A DNA stretch of 64,000 nucleotides from Haliclona indistincta (lineage: Eukaryota; Porifera; Demospongiae; Haplosclerida; Chalinidae): contig OZ024784.1 of the NCBI GenBank assembly GCA_964017065.1, positions 9,033,152 to 9,097,151 of the forward strand, in the 5' to 3' direction. Of this stretch, positions 37,211-48,299 are shown one piece after another. The notes beneath the pieces are model-generated. The model saw only the letters and a list, made by a program, of their open reading frames with translations, made no database searches and was not told where the DNA came from. Numbering within the stretch: position 1 is the first letter of the stretch; every line of letters starts with the position of its first letter. Position numbers and translations under genes: made by a program.

Positions 37211-39599
37211 TCATTGATAGACATTTTCAAACACAGTTAAATTTTGCTGTTTTATAAATGGAGACACAGCTTGCGGTACAAAGGACTGTGCACCACCTCT
37301 AACTCCCTTTAAATTATATGGTAAAGATTGACTGTCATTGAGCATCTGTTGTATTCTATCGTTGTGGTCACTGAAAGGCCTTGGTAAAATTGCCTCCATT
37401 TCATGATCACTACTTTGTCTGGATTGGTTGTCTTGTCCTTGGTTTCTATTCTTTTTTCGTAAGATGATGTACATGATTGTCATGAACAGAATCAATAAGC
37501 CAAGAACCAACAGCAGGAGAGAAACAAATCCTACAGCTATTTCCCATGTACCTGTACAGTAGAGAATATTATGTAATTCACACAGGACCTACACTAAAGA
37601 TTCCATCATTAAAGATAGTCATTACAAATAATTATTTTGTAACAATAATCATACAAACATTGCAAAGGATTACATACCATTTGGTGTTGGGTTCGGTGGA
37701 GTCGTGGGCAATGTTGTTGTTGTTGATGATGACAGGATAGTTGATGACAGGATAGTTGATGACAGGATAATTGATGACAGGATAGTTGATGACAGGATAG
37801 TTGATGACAGGATAGTTGATGTCAGGATAGTTGATGGCTGTTGTTGTGTAATGGTTGTTGATGATAGGACAGTTAATGGTGATGGTAGGTTAGTTGATGG
37901 TAGGTTAGCTGATGGTAGATTAGGTGATGGTAGATTAGGTGATGGTAGGTTAGTTGATGGTAGGTTAGCTGATGGTAGGTTAGCTGATGGTAGGTTAGTT
38001 GATGTTAGGTTAGTTGATGGTAGTTGCTGGGTGGTGGTGAAGGGTGTATGTGTGACTGCTAAACTAATATCACAGTTCATTCCAGCTATTCCTGTCGGGC
38101 ACATGCAGTGATAGCTAGTCTCTTCATTGTTTATACAAGTTCCTCCATTCATGCACAAATTTTCATTCATCTCACAGGCGCTCTCGTACTCACAGTTTTC
38201 ACCAAAGTATTCGAGAGTGCAAGTACACTCATAGCTGGAGCCACTGCCTGACTCACTAGCTGAACCAGATTCTGAGGTAAATATGTTGCGACATGTTCCA
38301 TTGTTTTGGCAAGGATTTGAATCACAAACATTTTGTTCACAGTTTGAGCCAAAAAAGAACAACGGACACTGACATGTATAGTTAAATCCATATCCTTCTC
38401 CGTCAATACACGTTCCTCCATTCTGACAAAGATCATCTTCTTCATTGCAGACATCAAGTGGAGAATTGCACCGCTCTCCAGAATAAGCAGTAGGGCATGA
38501 GCATTCTGGAACAAGAGAAGAATTTGAACATACTCCATTGTTGAAACAGTATCCAGTACAGTTCACAATCTGACAGCGTTCTCCGCTATAACCAGCAGTA
38601 CAAGCACAAGTGGTCTCTACTCCAGGTCCTTCAATACAGGATCCACCATTGTCACAGGAACTGCTGTTACAGTATTCAAGATCTGTCTCACATTGAGGAC
38701 CAGTGAAACCAGCTGCACACTGACAAGAAAATATTCCTGCACTAATCGAACATGTTCCTTGGTTTTGACAGAAACTTGAATCACAAGATTCGCATCGGTC
38801 ACCAGTGAACATTCCTTCAATGCAGCTACAACTTGTTAATGTTCCTGGTCCTTCCACACATGTTCCTGCATTTTCACAGCTGTCATCATCACAAAAGTTT
38901 AGATCTTCTTCACATCTTGCTCCACTGTATCCAGATGGACAACCACAGACATGTTGTGATCCTGGTATGGAACACGTTCCTCCATTAGAACAGTAGTCAT
39001 CAGTACAGACAGGATCAACACACTGAGTACCTGAGTACTCTGGTGGGCAGTTACAATAGAATAGTGGACCATATCCATCAACACAGGTTCCACCATTCAT
39101 ACAGTATCCAGGTTGACAGTATTCAAGATCTACTTCACAGTTGTTCAAAGTGAATCCCTCTGGACACTGACAAGTATGTTCTCCCCCGGAGATACTACAC
39201 GTACCATTGTTTTGGCAGTAGTCTGACGTGCATACAGGATTCTGACATTGATCTCCAGTAAACAATTCGCTGCATTGACAATAGCCAGCTATTCCTGTAA
39301 CGTTAGTAATGCAGATACCGCCATTATTGCAGTGGTAGTCAATCGAGCAGTTAGTCAGAGTCGTGTTGTTAGTACCGCAGGAGAGCTCACAGACGCAGGA
39401 CGAATTCGTGACATCCACACACGAACCACCGATTGCAATGCAGTCTGCACAAAGGCTGGTCGTATCTGCAAGCATGCAAGAAAGAAGCAAGCAAAGTAGA
39501 TTACCCTGTCTTTTCGCCTTCACTCTTACCATTGTTAGCAGCAACTGTGCTAGCCAGAGTCAATCCTAGCAACAGCAAACCCCACAACAACAAAGCCAT
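37211..39599 (-). CDS. EGF receptor with mucin-like repeat stalk
   Basis: Three exons: 39599-39530, 39465-37678, 37551-37211; 732 residues; phase-1 introns. Signal peptide (MALLLWGLLLLGLTLASTVA), a short Cys-rich start, about 11 EGFs, a ~100-residue Ser/Thr/Pro stalk made of five-residue repeats (NLPST- and TILSS-type), one transmembrane helix (VGFVSLLLVLGLLILFMTIM), KKNR stop-transfer and an ~80-residue tail ending FENVYQ. The stalk is a likely O-glycosylation region. EGFs EYCQPGYCMNGGTCV through CQNQGTC are nearly identical to EGFs 26-29 of B4, on the opposite strand. It lacks the N-terminal domain of the A/B/C genes. Confidence 0.85.
37730..38030. repeat. 15-base coding minisatellites in the receptor stalk
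   Basis: Two adjacent arrays: ~7 units of GATGACAGGATAGTT (37730-37835) and ~9-10 units of GATGGTAGGTTAGTT (37885-38030). Both keep the reading frame (five residues per unit) and encode the Thr/Ser/Leu stalk on the minus strand. Unit number is likely to vary between alleles. Confidence 0.85.
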
Positions 39600-39680
39600 C
39601 AGATCAGCAAATACACTGTAGCTCCACCCAGGAATGATAATAACAATGAATAACAATGAATAACATAAGTTGATACAATC

Positions 39681-42600
39681 CTATTTTCTAGTATTTTCAA
39701 ACTCTGTGAAGACTCCCTCCATCACATTAATGGCGTAGTGCACATCCTCCTTGGTAATACACATTGGCGGCTTGATACGGAACACCTGTTGAAAATCAGA
39801 CAATAACCCAATGGAGCAGGAGACCAGTTTATACTATGTAACTAATGTATTGGAACATTGTGATTCCCCTCACAACTGGTGTAAACAGTGCATAGGCATA
39901 AACACCTCGATACCAAGTTTATAAACAGGTTGTCCTACTCACCGTTCCATATAGGCCTCCTTTACCAACAAGAACACCATGCTCCCTGAGACTATCCCAT
40001 ATCTGGGTCACCTCTGCTGCAGGCAGTGGCTCCTTGGTTTCCTGTGAGTAATTACACATCACATTATGCTCGATCACACAAACTTGTGCATTAAGTAAAC
40101 TGTGCAGAGGGTGGATGAACTCTTGATGGCACCAGACCCGCTCCATACATGTCCAGTACTGGCACGACCTGTCCCTGGGATTTCTGTTCACTGACTAAAC
40201 ATATCTTGGGAACGTGCCAAGTATCCCGTGATTCTTTACTACACATATCTTGGGAATGTACTAAGTATCCCAGGATTCATGGGCAGGTTTAGTATAATAT
40301 CCCATGTACTAAGTATCCCGGGATTCCTGGGAATAGGACAAGTAGTCCTAGAATCTGGCTTGTAGTGTAATAACATTAGTGAATGAGTTGTTTTAGGCAG
40401 AATCTAAGTCTCAAGTCTTCATAGTTTGTTGCAGCTCAAACATCAGAACTTGGTATATGCGCTTACCACATGGTTTCAATGATGTGGAATTTCCCAAAAT
40501 TGGTTTCCAGAATTTTGGTCTATGATGATGGGTGCCACTTGCGGAGATACTCCACTAATCCCGTGAGAAGTACACTAACTGAACCAGCCAAGAGATTAGC
40601 TGCTCTTGATGTTAACATACCCCGCCATACAGTAGATTTCATGCTTTTGTGCAGATGGATACCGAAATATGTGAGCAGACTTTCTCGTGGTTGTCGAGAT
40701 ATGCACGTATCACTAAACAGTAAACATGAATAAACAGCACTTCTTGTTTTATCTACTATAATTACAAGAAAATAAAAAGATTTCTAACGAAATCAAAAGG
40801 ATGTAGGGATAAAGAAATCTGCTACTGGTCCACAATGTAAACCAACAAGGAGCAAGCATGGAATGGTAACACGATTGACTTGCTAACAGACCATAGATCC
40901 CTACATCAGTGGCTGTACATAACATTTTGACTATACTATAAGCTAACCAATGCATGTCAGGTGTCAATCAATAGCAACTAGCAGAACTGCTGTAGTCAGC
41001 CACTGATGTAGGGATCTATGGTCTGTTAGCAAGTCAATCGTGTTACCATTCCATGCTTGCTCCTTGTTGGTTTACATTGTGGACCAGTAGCAGATTTCTT
41101 TATCCCTACATCCTTTTGATTTCGTTAGAAATCTTTTTATTTTCTTGTTTGTGTCCTTTTTTCTTTTACAGTGAGTTTTCAAATTTTTGGTGCAGTTCGA
41201 ATTCGGCAAGATAATGTATCTCTTTTTTGTTTCCATCATTGATTTGGTTTGCTTTTCTTGATAATTGCTTTTTAACTTGTAGCTCCTAAATACTGAAACT
41301 AGCTCATGTATATGCTGCAGCCTGGATGCACAGCATACGAGCCCCGCCCACTCTGGTTTAGAATTTTCTGTATGGCTGTGATACTATCTGGCAAGCAGCA
41401 GAACGGTGATACTACACGACCTTACTCTGTGAGTTGTTCTTCGAAGACTCCAGACGCCAATATGCGCTCTCCATACGGCGATACTCTACATGTGTGTTTG
41501 GTCACGTGCGCATTACGTAATCACAATAATGGCGTCAAACACTTAGCTGACAACTGTTCGTGATCGTGAGCTCGTCAAATGTATCTCGTCGTTTCGCTAA
41601 AAAGTAAGTTCAAAAGGCACATGCCAGGAGAATTTCACGACTGTTCGTGGGTGTTTTGATCTTGACACTGCTCGCGTAAAGGCGCTAGGCGAGTGGAAAG
41701 AAAGAAAGAAAGAAAGAAAGAAAACGAAGATGACGAAAGTCGATTTTCACCGTTTCCAGGTTCGTCACTTTAGTAACAATTTCGAGCAATCTCCTTGCTA
41801 CTGTAAGATGGGGCAACGCCAGAGAGCAGATCTAAGTGTCTTTGGACGTATAAAATTCATCACCAGGCGAAATATCAGCGTTTGAACGCTAATACATTGT
41901 ATGTAGCCGCCATCTTCTTTTCTCGTTCATCCCTACATAGGGAGTCACTACCGTGCCTCCCTAATACATCCATAACCGAAAGTAACTACAATCATTATTA
42001 CATTAATAAATAATACTGTTTCTTCGAACTTATTAAATTGTTTATTCAAACTTATTTATTTAAAACTGAACAACTGACTCACTTCAACACCCATCTTGTA
42101 TGTACAATACTAATAAATTACACCTATTGACGATTTGACCCCTTCATGTACCAATAGCTACATGTATGACTCCTGGGATACTTAGTACATGGAATTTGGC
42201 CCCTTCTGTGTACACGGGATACTGAGTACATTCCCAGGACTCCCGGGATACTTAGTATTTTGGGATTTGACCCTCTCTACGTACATGGGATACTAAGGAC
42301 AATCCTGGGACACCCGGGATACTTAGTTCACTGAATCAGGTCAAACCTAAGGATACCTATGTTTTAGAGCATACTTAGGATGTCCCAGGACAGGTTGTGG
42401 CAGCACTGGACATGGCTCACCTACACAGATGCAAAGAGACGTCTGGTAGCTCCACTCACCTTATTCTTGACTAGCTCCATTCCAATCATTAGACCTTTGC
42501 CTCTAACATCACCAATAACCTCAAAACGATCCCTCAGCTTCATGAGTTCTGTCAAGAGGAGTGTACCAACAACCTCACAGTTCTGCTGTAGTCCTTCATC

Positions 42601-44645
42601 ATCAATCACCTGATGATAGAACAGATGAGCCGGTAAGAGATATAGTAGAATATGCTCACATCAAGAACAGTAGAAGCAACAGCACTAGCCATTGGGTTTC
42701 CACCGTAAGTGTTGAAGTGAAGTGCCTGAGCCATTCCAGCAGCAATCTCTGCGGAGATGAGTTAAAATCATTGGAAAGAGAGGTATAAAAAATACCTGGT
42801 GTTGTAACAACAGCTGCCATAGGGAACCCATTAGCAATACCCTTAGCCATTGTCACTGCAGGAGTATTGGTCAAAAGTGTTCAAAAAGATTTTCTTTTTG
42901 CCCATACCAATATCTGGAACAACTTCATTAGCCTCAAATCCCCAGAAGTGACTCCCCAGACGACCAAATCCAGTCTGGACCTCATCAGAAATGCACACAC
43001 CTCCTCTCTGTCGTACCAGTTCATACACCTTCTGTAGGTAACCCTTGGGCAGCTGCATTGCCCCTCCAACACCCTAGAGACGGTAGGAAGACTATGGGAG
43101 TGACAAAATGAGTATGGTATTACCTGAATTGGTTCAGCAATAAAAGCACCAATCTTCTTTGGGCAGCAGTGCTTGAGAAGGTCTTCCATTTGATCAGCAT
43201 ATTTATTAGATGCTTCACATTGACCTACAATGAGAGTTAAAGGAGATTGAGAGAGGAGAGTGAAGAGTACCTTCAGCACAATTGCAAGATCTGTTCACTT
43301 GAGACACTGAGTCTCTGCAGCGTGCTCCACCCCACGGCCCTCGATAGACATCAGGGTTAACACTCTATCATGAGATGAGGAGTGATTGCATTCAGATAAT
43401 ACTTAACTAACACATTGTACTCCTTGCAGGCGGGGCAGCTGGAACTTCCATGATGACATGTTAGTGAGCTCCATGGTAACAGGTGACATGCCATGATAAC
43501 TGTTTCTGTAGCCCAACACAACAAAGGTATTGTTACATGAGGTCTCATATAGACTATGCTTGCTATGATAGTCACCATGATGACATACTGACCTGAGAGC
43601 TACAATATCATGAGCTCCAGTATAGAGCCGAGCCATCATTAGTGCCATGTCATTAGCCTCTGAACCACTGTTTGTGAAATACACAACCTGTTAGAATAGT
43701 GAGAGAAGAATCATCTCAGATGCAGCAAATTTCACTTCTGTTCGAATTTTTTGCAGCGTATGGTGTACCCTCTACCACTTTACCATAAATACTACATGCT
43801 AGCATGCCATTATAGAGGCTACAAATAATTTTCAAATGGAAGTGAAATCTACTGTTGTGTTCGAACTCATTCACTCACCTTGAGGTTTCCAGGCAACCGA
43901 GCGACAAGTTTCTCAGCATATTCATGTATTGGAGGGTGAAGGTAAATGTTAGTAGTGTGCCAGAGCTTAGACATCTGTAATCTAGCTGCCTCTACTACTC
44001 TCCTATTAGGAGTAGACACTATATAACTCAACTATATCATTAATATAGTGTCATTACTTACGGATGGCAATGACCCACACTGACTGTCACTATTCCTGCA
44101 AACAGGTCAAGATAGCGCTTGTTAGTCTGATCAAACAGCCATTGCTTGTAGCCCTGGATGGATCAACAGAGTGTAAATAGTCATAATTAATCAGTGATTG
44201 AACTGTATTACACAAATGAAAACAGAGGACACACACACACACACACCTGATGAACAAGTAGTGGCTTAGAATAGTATGTCAGTAGTCCAGGGTTCAGAAA
44301 AGACTTTCTGATAGTCCGGATGTCTTCATAAGATTTTCCCTGTGCATAAGAAGAGAGCAGTATTAGCTAGTCTGATGGTATGGCTCGCCTTGTACTCTTC
44401 AGGCTTGAAGTCACATGGTGGAAGAGAAGGCCAGTTGTATGCTATACAGTGCAAGAATAAAGAAGTGTGTGTAATTGTTACAACAGTCGATCTGTTATGA
44501 TAATTTCTATCAACATGCAACCAGTATAGGAGCTCAGGAATGCGATGAATATACCTGCTGCTGGAGAAGTATGAAGACATCTTAGACCTAAGAAATGCAC
44601 ATTTCTAGTAGATCTCAAGCCAAGCAGTACCCCTTTGGCGGCCAT
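39681..44645 (-). CDS. AGXT2: Alanine-glyoxylate aminotransferase 2, mitochondrial
   Basis: A PLP-dependent class-III aminotransferase that moves the amino group of alanine to glyoxylate (also acting on beta-aminoisobutyrate and dimethylarginines in animals). Many exons from the ATG at 44645 to TAG at 39681-39683. The first exon (44645-44555) has an Arg-rich mitochondrial leader ([20 protein letters not shown]). Landmarks: [64 protein letters not shown] (Asp of the PLP site), [15 protein letters not shown] (Schiff-base Lys), [18 protein letters not shown], and a last exon [15 protein letters not shown]. The intron between ~42457 and 40041 is ~2.4 kb, forty times the usual size here, and holds several repeats. 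It is head to head with ENTR1. Confidence 0.93.
40195..40345. repeat. AGTATCCC repeats, left side of AGXT2 intron
   Basis: Imperfect repeats of about 50 bases built around ACTAAGTATCCCGGGATTC and AAGTATCCC. The same family lies in inverted orientation at ~42160-42400, so the two arrays flank the mobile element in this intron. Confidence 0.6.
40470..40733 (+). pseudogene. Possible KDZ-type transposase remnant
   Basis: A plus-strand frame inside the AGXT2 intron encodes [19 protein letters not shown] followed by [12 protein letters not shown]. This resembles the conserved VYDDACHLxRYxxNPxRS block of Kyakuja-Dileera-Zisupton transposases as I recall it. Only ~85 codons are open and the usual downstream part is missing, so it would be a dead fragment. 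The match is from memory of the family, not from a search. Confidence 0.4.
40765..41961 (-). mobile_element. Non-autonomous TA-target element, copy 2
   Basis: 1197 bases, reverse orientation to the copy at 20061-21304, flanked by TA (40763-40764 and 41962-41963). It begins CAAGAAAATAAAAAG and ends CCGTGCCTCCC. The shared middle includes the TTTC/GAAA microsatellite (~41695-41725) and the sequence around CAAGATGGCGGCTAC-like words. The fold-back at the outer end is degraded (GGGAGTCACTACCGTGCC). Its 151-base inverted arms are 40765-40915 and 40997-41147. Inserted in an AGXT2 intron; no coding capacity. Confidence 0.8.
42150..42400. repeat. GGGATACTTAGT repeats, right side of AGXT2 intron
   Basis: About four degenerate ~60-base units, each with GGGATACT(T/G)AGTAC and a CCAGGA or CCCGGG word. 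Reverse complement of the family at 40195-40345. Confidence 0.6.
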
Positions 44646-44720
44646 TTATAACTGGTACAGTTATGATTATTCATGAACAGAAAGTGTAGAAGGCGTGGCT
44701 CGTAGATCTAACCTGTAAAT
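44646..44720. promoter_or_regulatory. Bidirectional promoter AGXT2/ENTR1
   Basis: 75 bases separate the two start codons. The gap contains GGCGTGGC (a KLF/GC-box-like word) and AT-rich sequence, with no clear TATA box on the ENTR1 side. Any shared transcription control must sit here or inside the first exons. Confidence 0.45.
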
Positions 44721-46292
44721 ATGGCTGCTCAGAAAGAAGCCGATAATCCGTTTTCATTCAAGAAATTTGTCAGCAAGAGAGAGGTCAAGGATGAAGGCAC
44801 TGGTAAGAAGATAGCAGACGGTGGAGGAGGCAGACGTAAGAAGGTCAGCAAAAAGGATGACGTGATGACACCGTTTCCAGAGGTTGAAGCACAAGTGGGA
44901 GCAAGAGGTGAGAGCTAGTGATATATATGCCTCATTATCTAATACCTTTCATTAGAAAAAGAAGAAGATAATCCCTTCTCATTTAAGAAGTTTGTTAAGA
45001 AGAAGGAACAGCGGACGAATGCCCCATCATCACGTCAACAACGGCAATTGTCGGACTCATTCAGTAGTGATGAAGACGACGAGAGTCATTTAGTACCTCT
45101 TGTACCGCCCTTAAACCCTCCATTAAACCCTCCATTAAACCCTCCATTAAACCCTCCATTAATTGTAGACCCTGTGAGCAATAGAACTGACTCTTTATCA
45201 CAGCCTAGTTCTGAAGACGAACCAACCGGTTTGCCTGTACTGGGAATATTGACAGCATCAACTGCTGGACCCTTTGTTGATAGTGAGCCAAGATTGGAAC
45301 CCCTTAGTGGACACTCAGACAGCTCTGATGATGAGGGAGATGTAATATCAGCTCCACCTAGGTTAATGGATGCTACTGACAGACAACTGTTAGTTGAAGT
45401 AAATGAGGTAAACTACTATATTTTTTATTACTATGATTCGTATATCATGTAACCAGCTTTGCAGAGACAAAGAACAATTACAACTAAAGTTGCAGAAAGC
45501 AGAGAAGACAGTAACTGAAGAGAAAAACAAGTTAGTTATGGTAGCTGTCATGATTGTTGAAGTATCGATCTTTGGTTACAGGTGTCAATCACTCAAGGAT
45601 GAGATCAGAAGACTGAAGAAGAAGGAGGCTGCCGACACTAAAGCTTTAGAGGAAATTGTACAAAAAGTGGAGAAGAATCTTCTTGTGACTACTGTAAGTG
45701 ATACATGTAGGTGGAGGAAATACTGCTATCACTGTGTTCCTGTAGGAAAGAGCTGTCAAAGCTGAGAGCACTATAATGAAACTACAGCAGGAGATTAAAA
45801 CACTACAGGTTGTTACTATAGTAACCAATCTTAGATAGTCCTATAGTAGTGACTGATACGTCGTCAGGAAGTAGGAGCTACTTTGGGAGAAGATTATGTG
45901 TGACATTACTATCTAAACCCTGTAGTAATCAGTGTTATTATGGTGTTGGTTTTTAGACACAGCTAGCTCAGGCCAGTCCACAGGCGGTCCACCAGCACTA
46001 TGAAGAACTACTAGCTGGAGTGAGAGAGAAAGCAACATTTGCATCACAGCAACTTCACACAGCAGCACACAAAGCTGACCTACAAATAAAGTAAGCTTTT
46101 TGTCTGTCTGGCTGTCTGTCTGTCTCTCTATGTCTGTCCTATCTGTGACTGTTATTCTGTCTATCTGATGATAGACTGTTTTTTTGCTCTGTCTCTTATT
46201 GTAGGGAGCTGTTGTTAGGAGTTGAGACTCTCAAGACTGTGTCTGAAGTGTTAGTGTTTGTCGACAGAATATCAACAGTTAAAAATCAATAA
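44721..46292 (+). CDS. ENTR1: Endosome-associated trafficking regulator 1 homologue
   Basis: Exons 44721-44907, 44956-45407, 45457-45530, 45582-45693, 45746-45808, 45957-46090, 46205-46292; ~370 residues. The N-terminus has two copies of DNPFSFKKFV, matching the ANPFSFREF motif of human ENTR1 (SDCCAG3). A disordered acidic Ser-rich part with a PPLN repeat follows, then a C-terminal coiled coil. RAVKAESTIMKLQQEIKTLQ and ETLKTVSEVLVFVDRIS match the human coiled-coil words. The human protein sits on endosomes, binds retromer and PTPN13, and helps receptor recycling and cytokinesis. The duplicated NPFSF motif may double a binding site. Confidence 0.87.
45109..45163. repeat. 12-base coding minisatellite (PPLN)n
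   Basis: Four to five tandem copies of TTAAACCCTCCA within exon 2 of ENTR1, translated as repeated Pro-Pro-Leu-Asn. In frame. Confidence 0.9.
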
Positions 46293-46506
46293 CCTCTTTA
46301 ATATCTGTACAGTCACTAATCACTTCGCATTAAACTCTTTTTATTGATGTTTGTCAGTATTGAAGACGTTTTACTTTCTTCTTGATTGTACTTTAAAAAT
46401 TTTTTATAAGAAATGTACAAGAATATACAAGAATGTACAATTATGAATCAATAAGTCAATAAGACTGCAGTGTGTATGTATGCATACATCGTAGAATGCA
46501 GAATGT

Positions 46507-47514
46507 TTAATAGCTCGAAACAAGTTCCCCAGTGTTGCATTTTAAGGTGTAGAGGTCTATGTTGACAAATTGGATAGCAAATGCAGTCTCTTGCATGTTC
46601 CAGTACTGGGTTTGGAGGGAATCAGTGAGTCGTCCCTTGCATGAGGTGACTGTGTTCTCCTCGACCTAGAATAGGTAAGTATAATGCAAAGTTGAATGCA
46701 AATACATGTACATACCAAGAGATAACCACCAGAGCTTTCATCAATTGGTGGAACCTGAAACTAAAGAGAAGACATGCTCAGTTTGTGTAGCACAATGTTA
46801 ACTTAGTGTGTCTTACACTTTGCTCCATTGCAGTAAGCAGGTGGTTGAAGGTATGTTTGAGATCTATTAGAAGCATTTTGATTATCGTACTATTTGTGAT
46901 GTTAGTAAGGATGGGATTGTTGCTGCTGGTGACGGTAGCATTAGTCGAAACAATAGCAGCTGTCATGTTGATGGTGGTCTTGTACATCTCCTCAAATGCT
47001 ATCATATCATCCAGCACTGGACGAAGTGTTCTTAGCAACACAGTGTCATTTTTAAGATTTTCAAGAACCTGTGTGTTCATTATTAATTTTGATAAATTAT
47101 TATTGAACTGCACATTATAGTACGTACCTGCTCTTTAGTCGCATATGGTTTGGGTGGTGCATAGCATATTGTAAAAGGCGATGGTACTGATATTCCAAGA
47201 CGGGATTTCTGCAATTGAAAGGTTATACAACAGCATCAATTGACACTATGTTTGTGCATGCCAACTATACTCACCATTCTCTTGATGACAATATTAGCCA
47301 TATCACGACTAGTATCAGCAAATTGTTGAAGCTCGATAACATCAGCCAAGGAGATGTTATTCTGTGGAGGTAGCGGCGAGACTACTGCTGCTAGAGTAGT
47401 GGCTTGAGCACTGACATCATCAGGCTGGAACTGGTCCACCTTAGGAGTGGGGGCTGCAGAGACACTGCAAATAGCCCAGGCCACAATGAGAGCTGCAACT
47501 TTGAAGGCTGCCAT
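46507..47514 (-). CDS. Unknown secreted helical protein
   Basis: Not recognised. Five exons (47514-47275, 47208-47128, 47068-46817, 46754-46716, 46665-46507), all four introns phase 0; 256 residues. Signal peptide (FKVAALIVAWAICSVSAAPT), then likely amphipathic helices at ~55-80 (LADVIELQQFADTSRDMAN), ~108-140 (LENLKNDTVLLRTLRPVLDD), ~162-190 (IIKMLLIDLKHTFNHLLTAM) and ~212-240 (GRLTDSLQTQYWNMQETAFA). It has several N-glycosylation sequons, only three cysteines after the signal, and no membrane helix. Four long helices, secretion and phase-0 introns recall the gene plan of vertebrate class-I and IL-10-type helical cytokines, but there is no sequence match I can point to. Convergent with ENTR1. 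Confidence 0.75.
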
Positions 47515-48299
47515 CAGGTACGTACGTTAGACGTTAGAGTAGATTTGAGGGATCAAGTAAGTTATGATACTTTCTCAAAAACTGATATGCAATACCAGCC
47601 TCAAGTCACTTCTTTTATAGTCCGTCAGTTCCAGACACTTAATTTTGGACAGCATAGCGGGAGTGTGTGGGTGACACTAAACACCTGATAGTGATATCAC
47701 TAAAAACAACCTCATTTCCATTGTACATGCTAAGGGACAAACATACAATCTACAATTTTTTATAAATTCTTGTGAAGGAGTTGTACTGGAATTTCCCTCT
47801 TTTATTCCCCTTAGTGGGGACTATATCATCTGGAGTTTCCCTGAGTAGAGTTGGTGCTTTTTGCATGAGCACCCCGCTACATGATAGTCCCTCAACTAGC
47901 ACATCCAAGTGTTCACTCTAGTTCTTGTGGAACTGATCGTTGCTGACTCACTCCAAATGTGTTTACATGCACTGCTGGCGTGCCGAGCTATAGATTACTA
48001 TTTGCCCACAGCATGGTTGCTGCTTAGTCTACGACATCATCAAGACATCACAATCAGCTGGCACTGGTTGGTACTGATGTTGTGCTCTCTATGTTCGAGC
48101 GATGTACCTGCTGATAAGTTGGTGCAGCTAGTGTCAAGACGAGCCCCGCACCATTATCACGGTACGATATGGGTGCACCTTCAGCATGTACAATTATCGT
48201 TTCTCTTACCACTTATTGTCACTTTGACTTTATTTTCACATTGATTAGGTTCATGTAATGAGAAATCAGCAGAATGAGTGTTAATTAATAATTGTACGT
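47515..48299. other. Intergenic region, no gene recognised
   Basis: Includes the upstream side of the secreted helical protein. A 110-codon plus frame at 47909-48244 has no recognisable domain and lacks good splice context; I see nothing else. Confidence 0.4.

Noticed and set aside
47909..48244. 110-codon plus-strand frame as a membrane protein
   Set aside because: Hydrophobic but with no conserved motif, no good splice or start context and no paralogue; likely chance.
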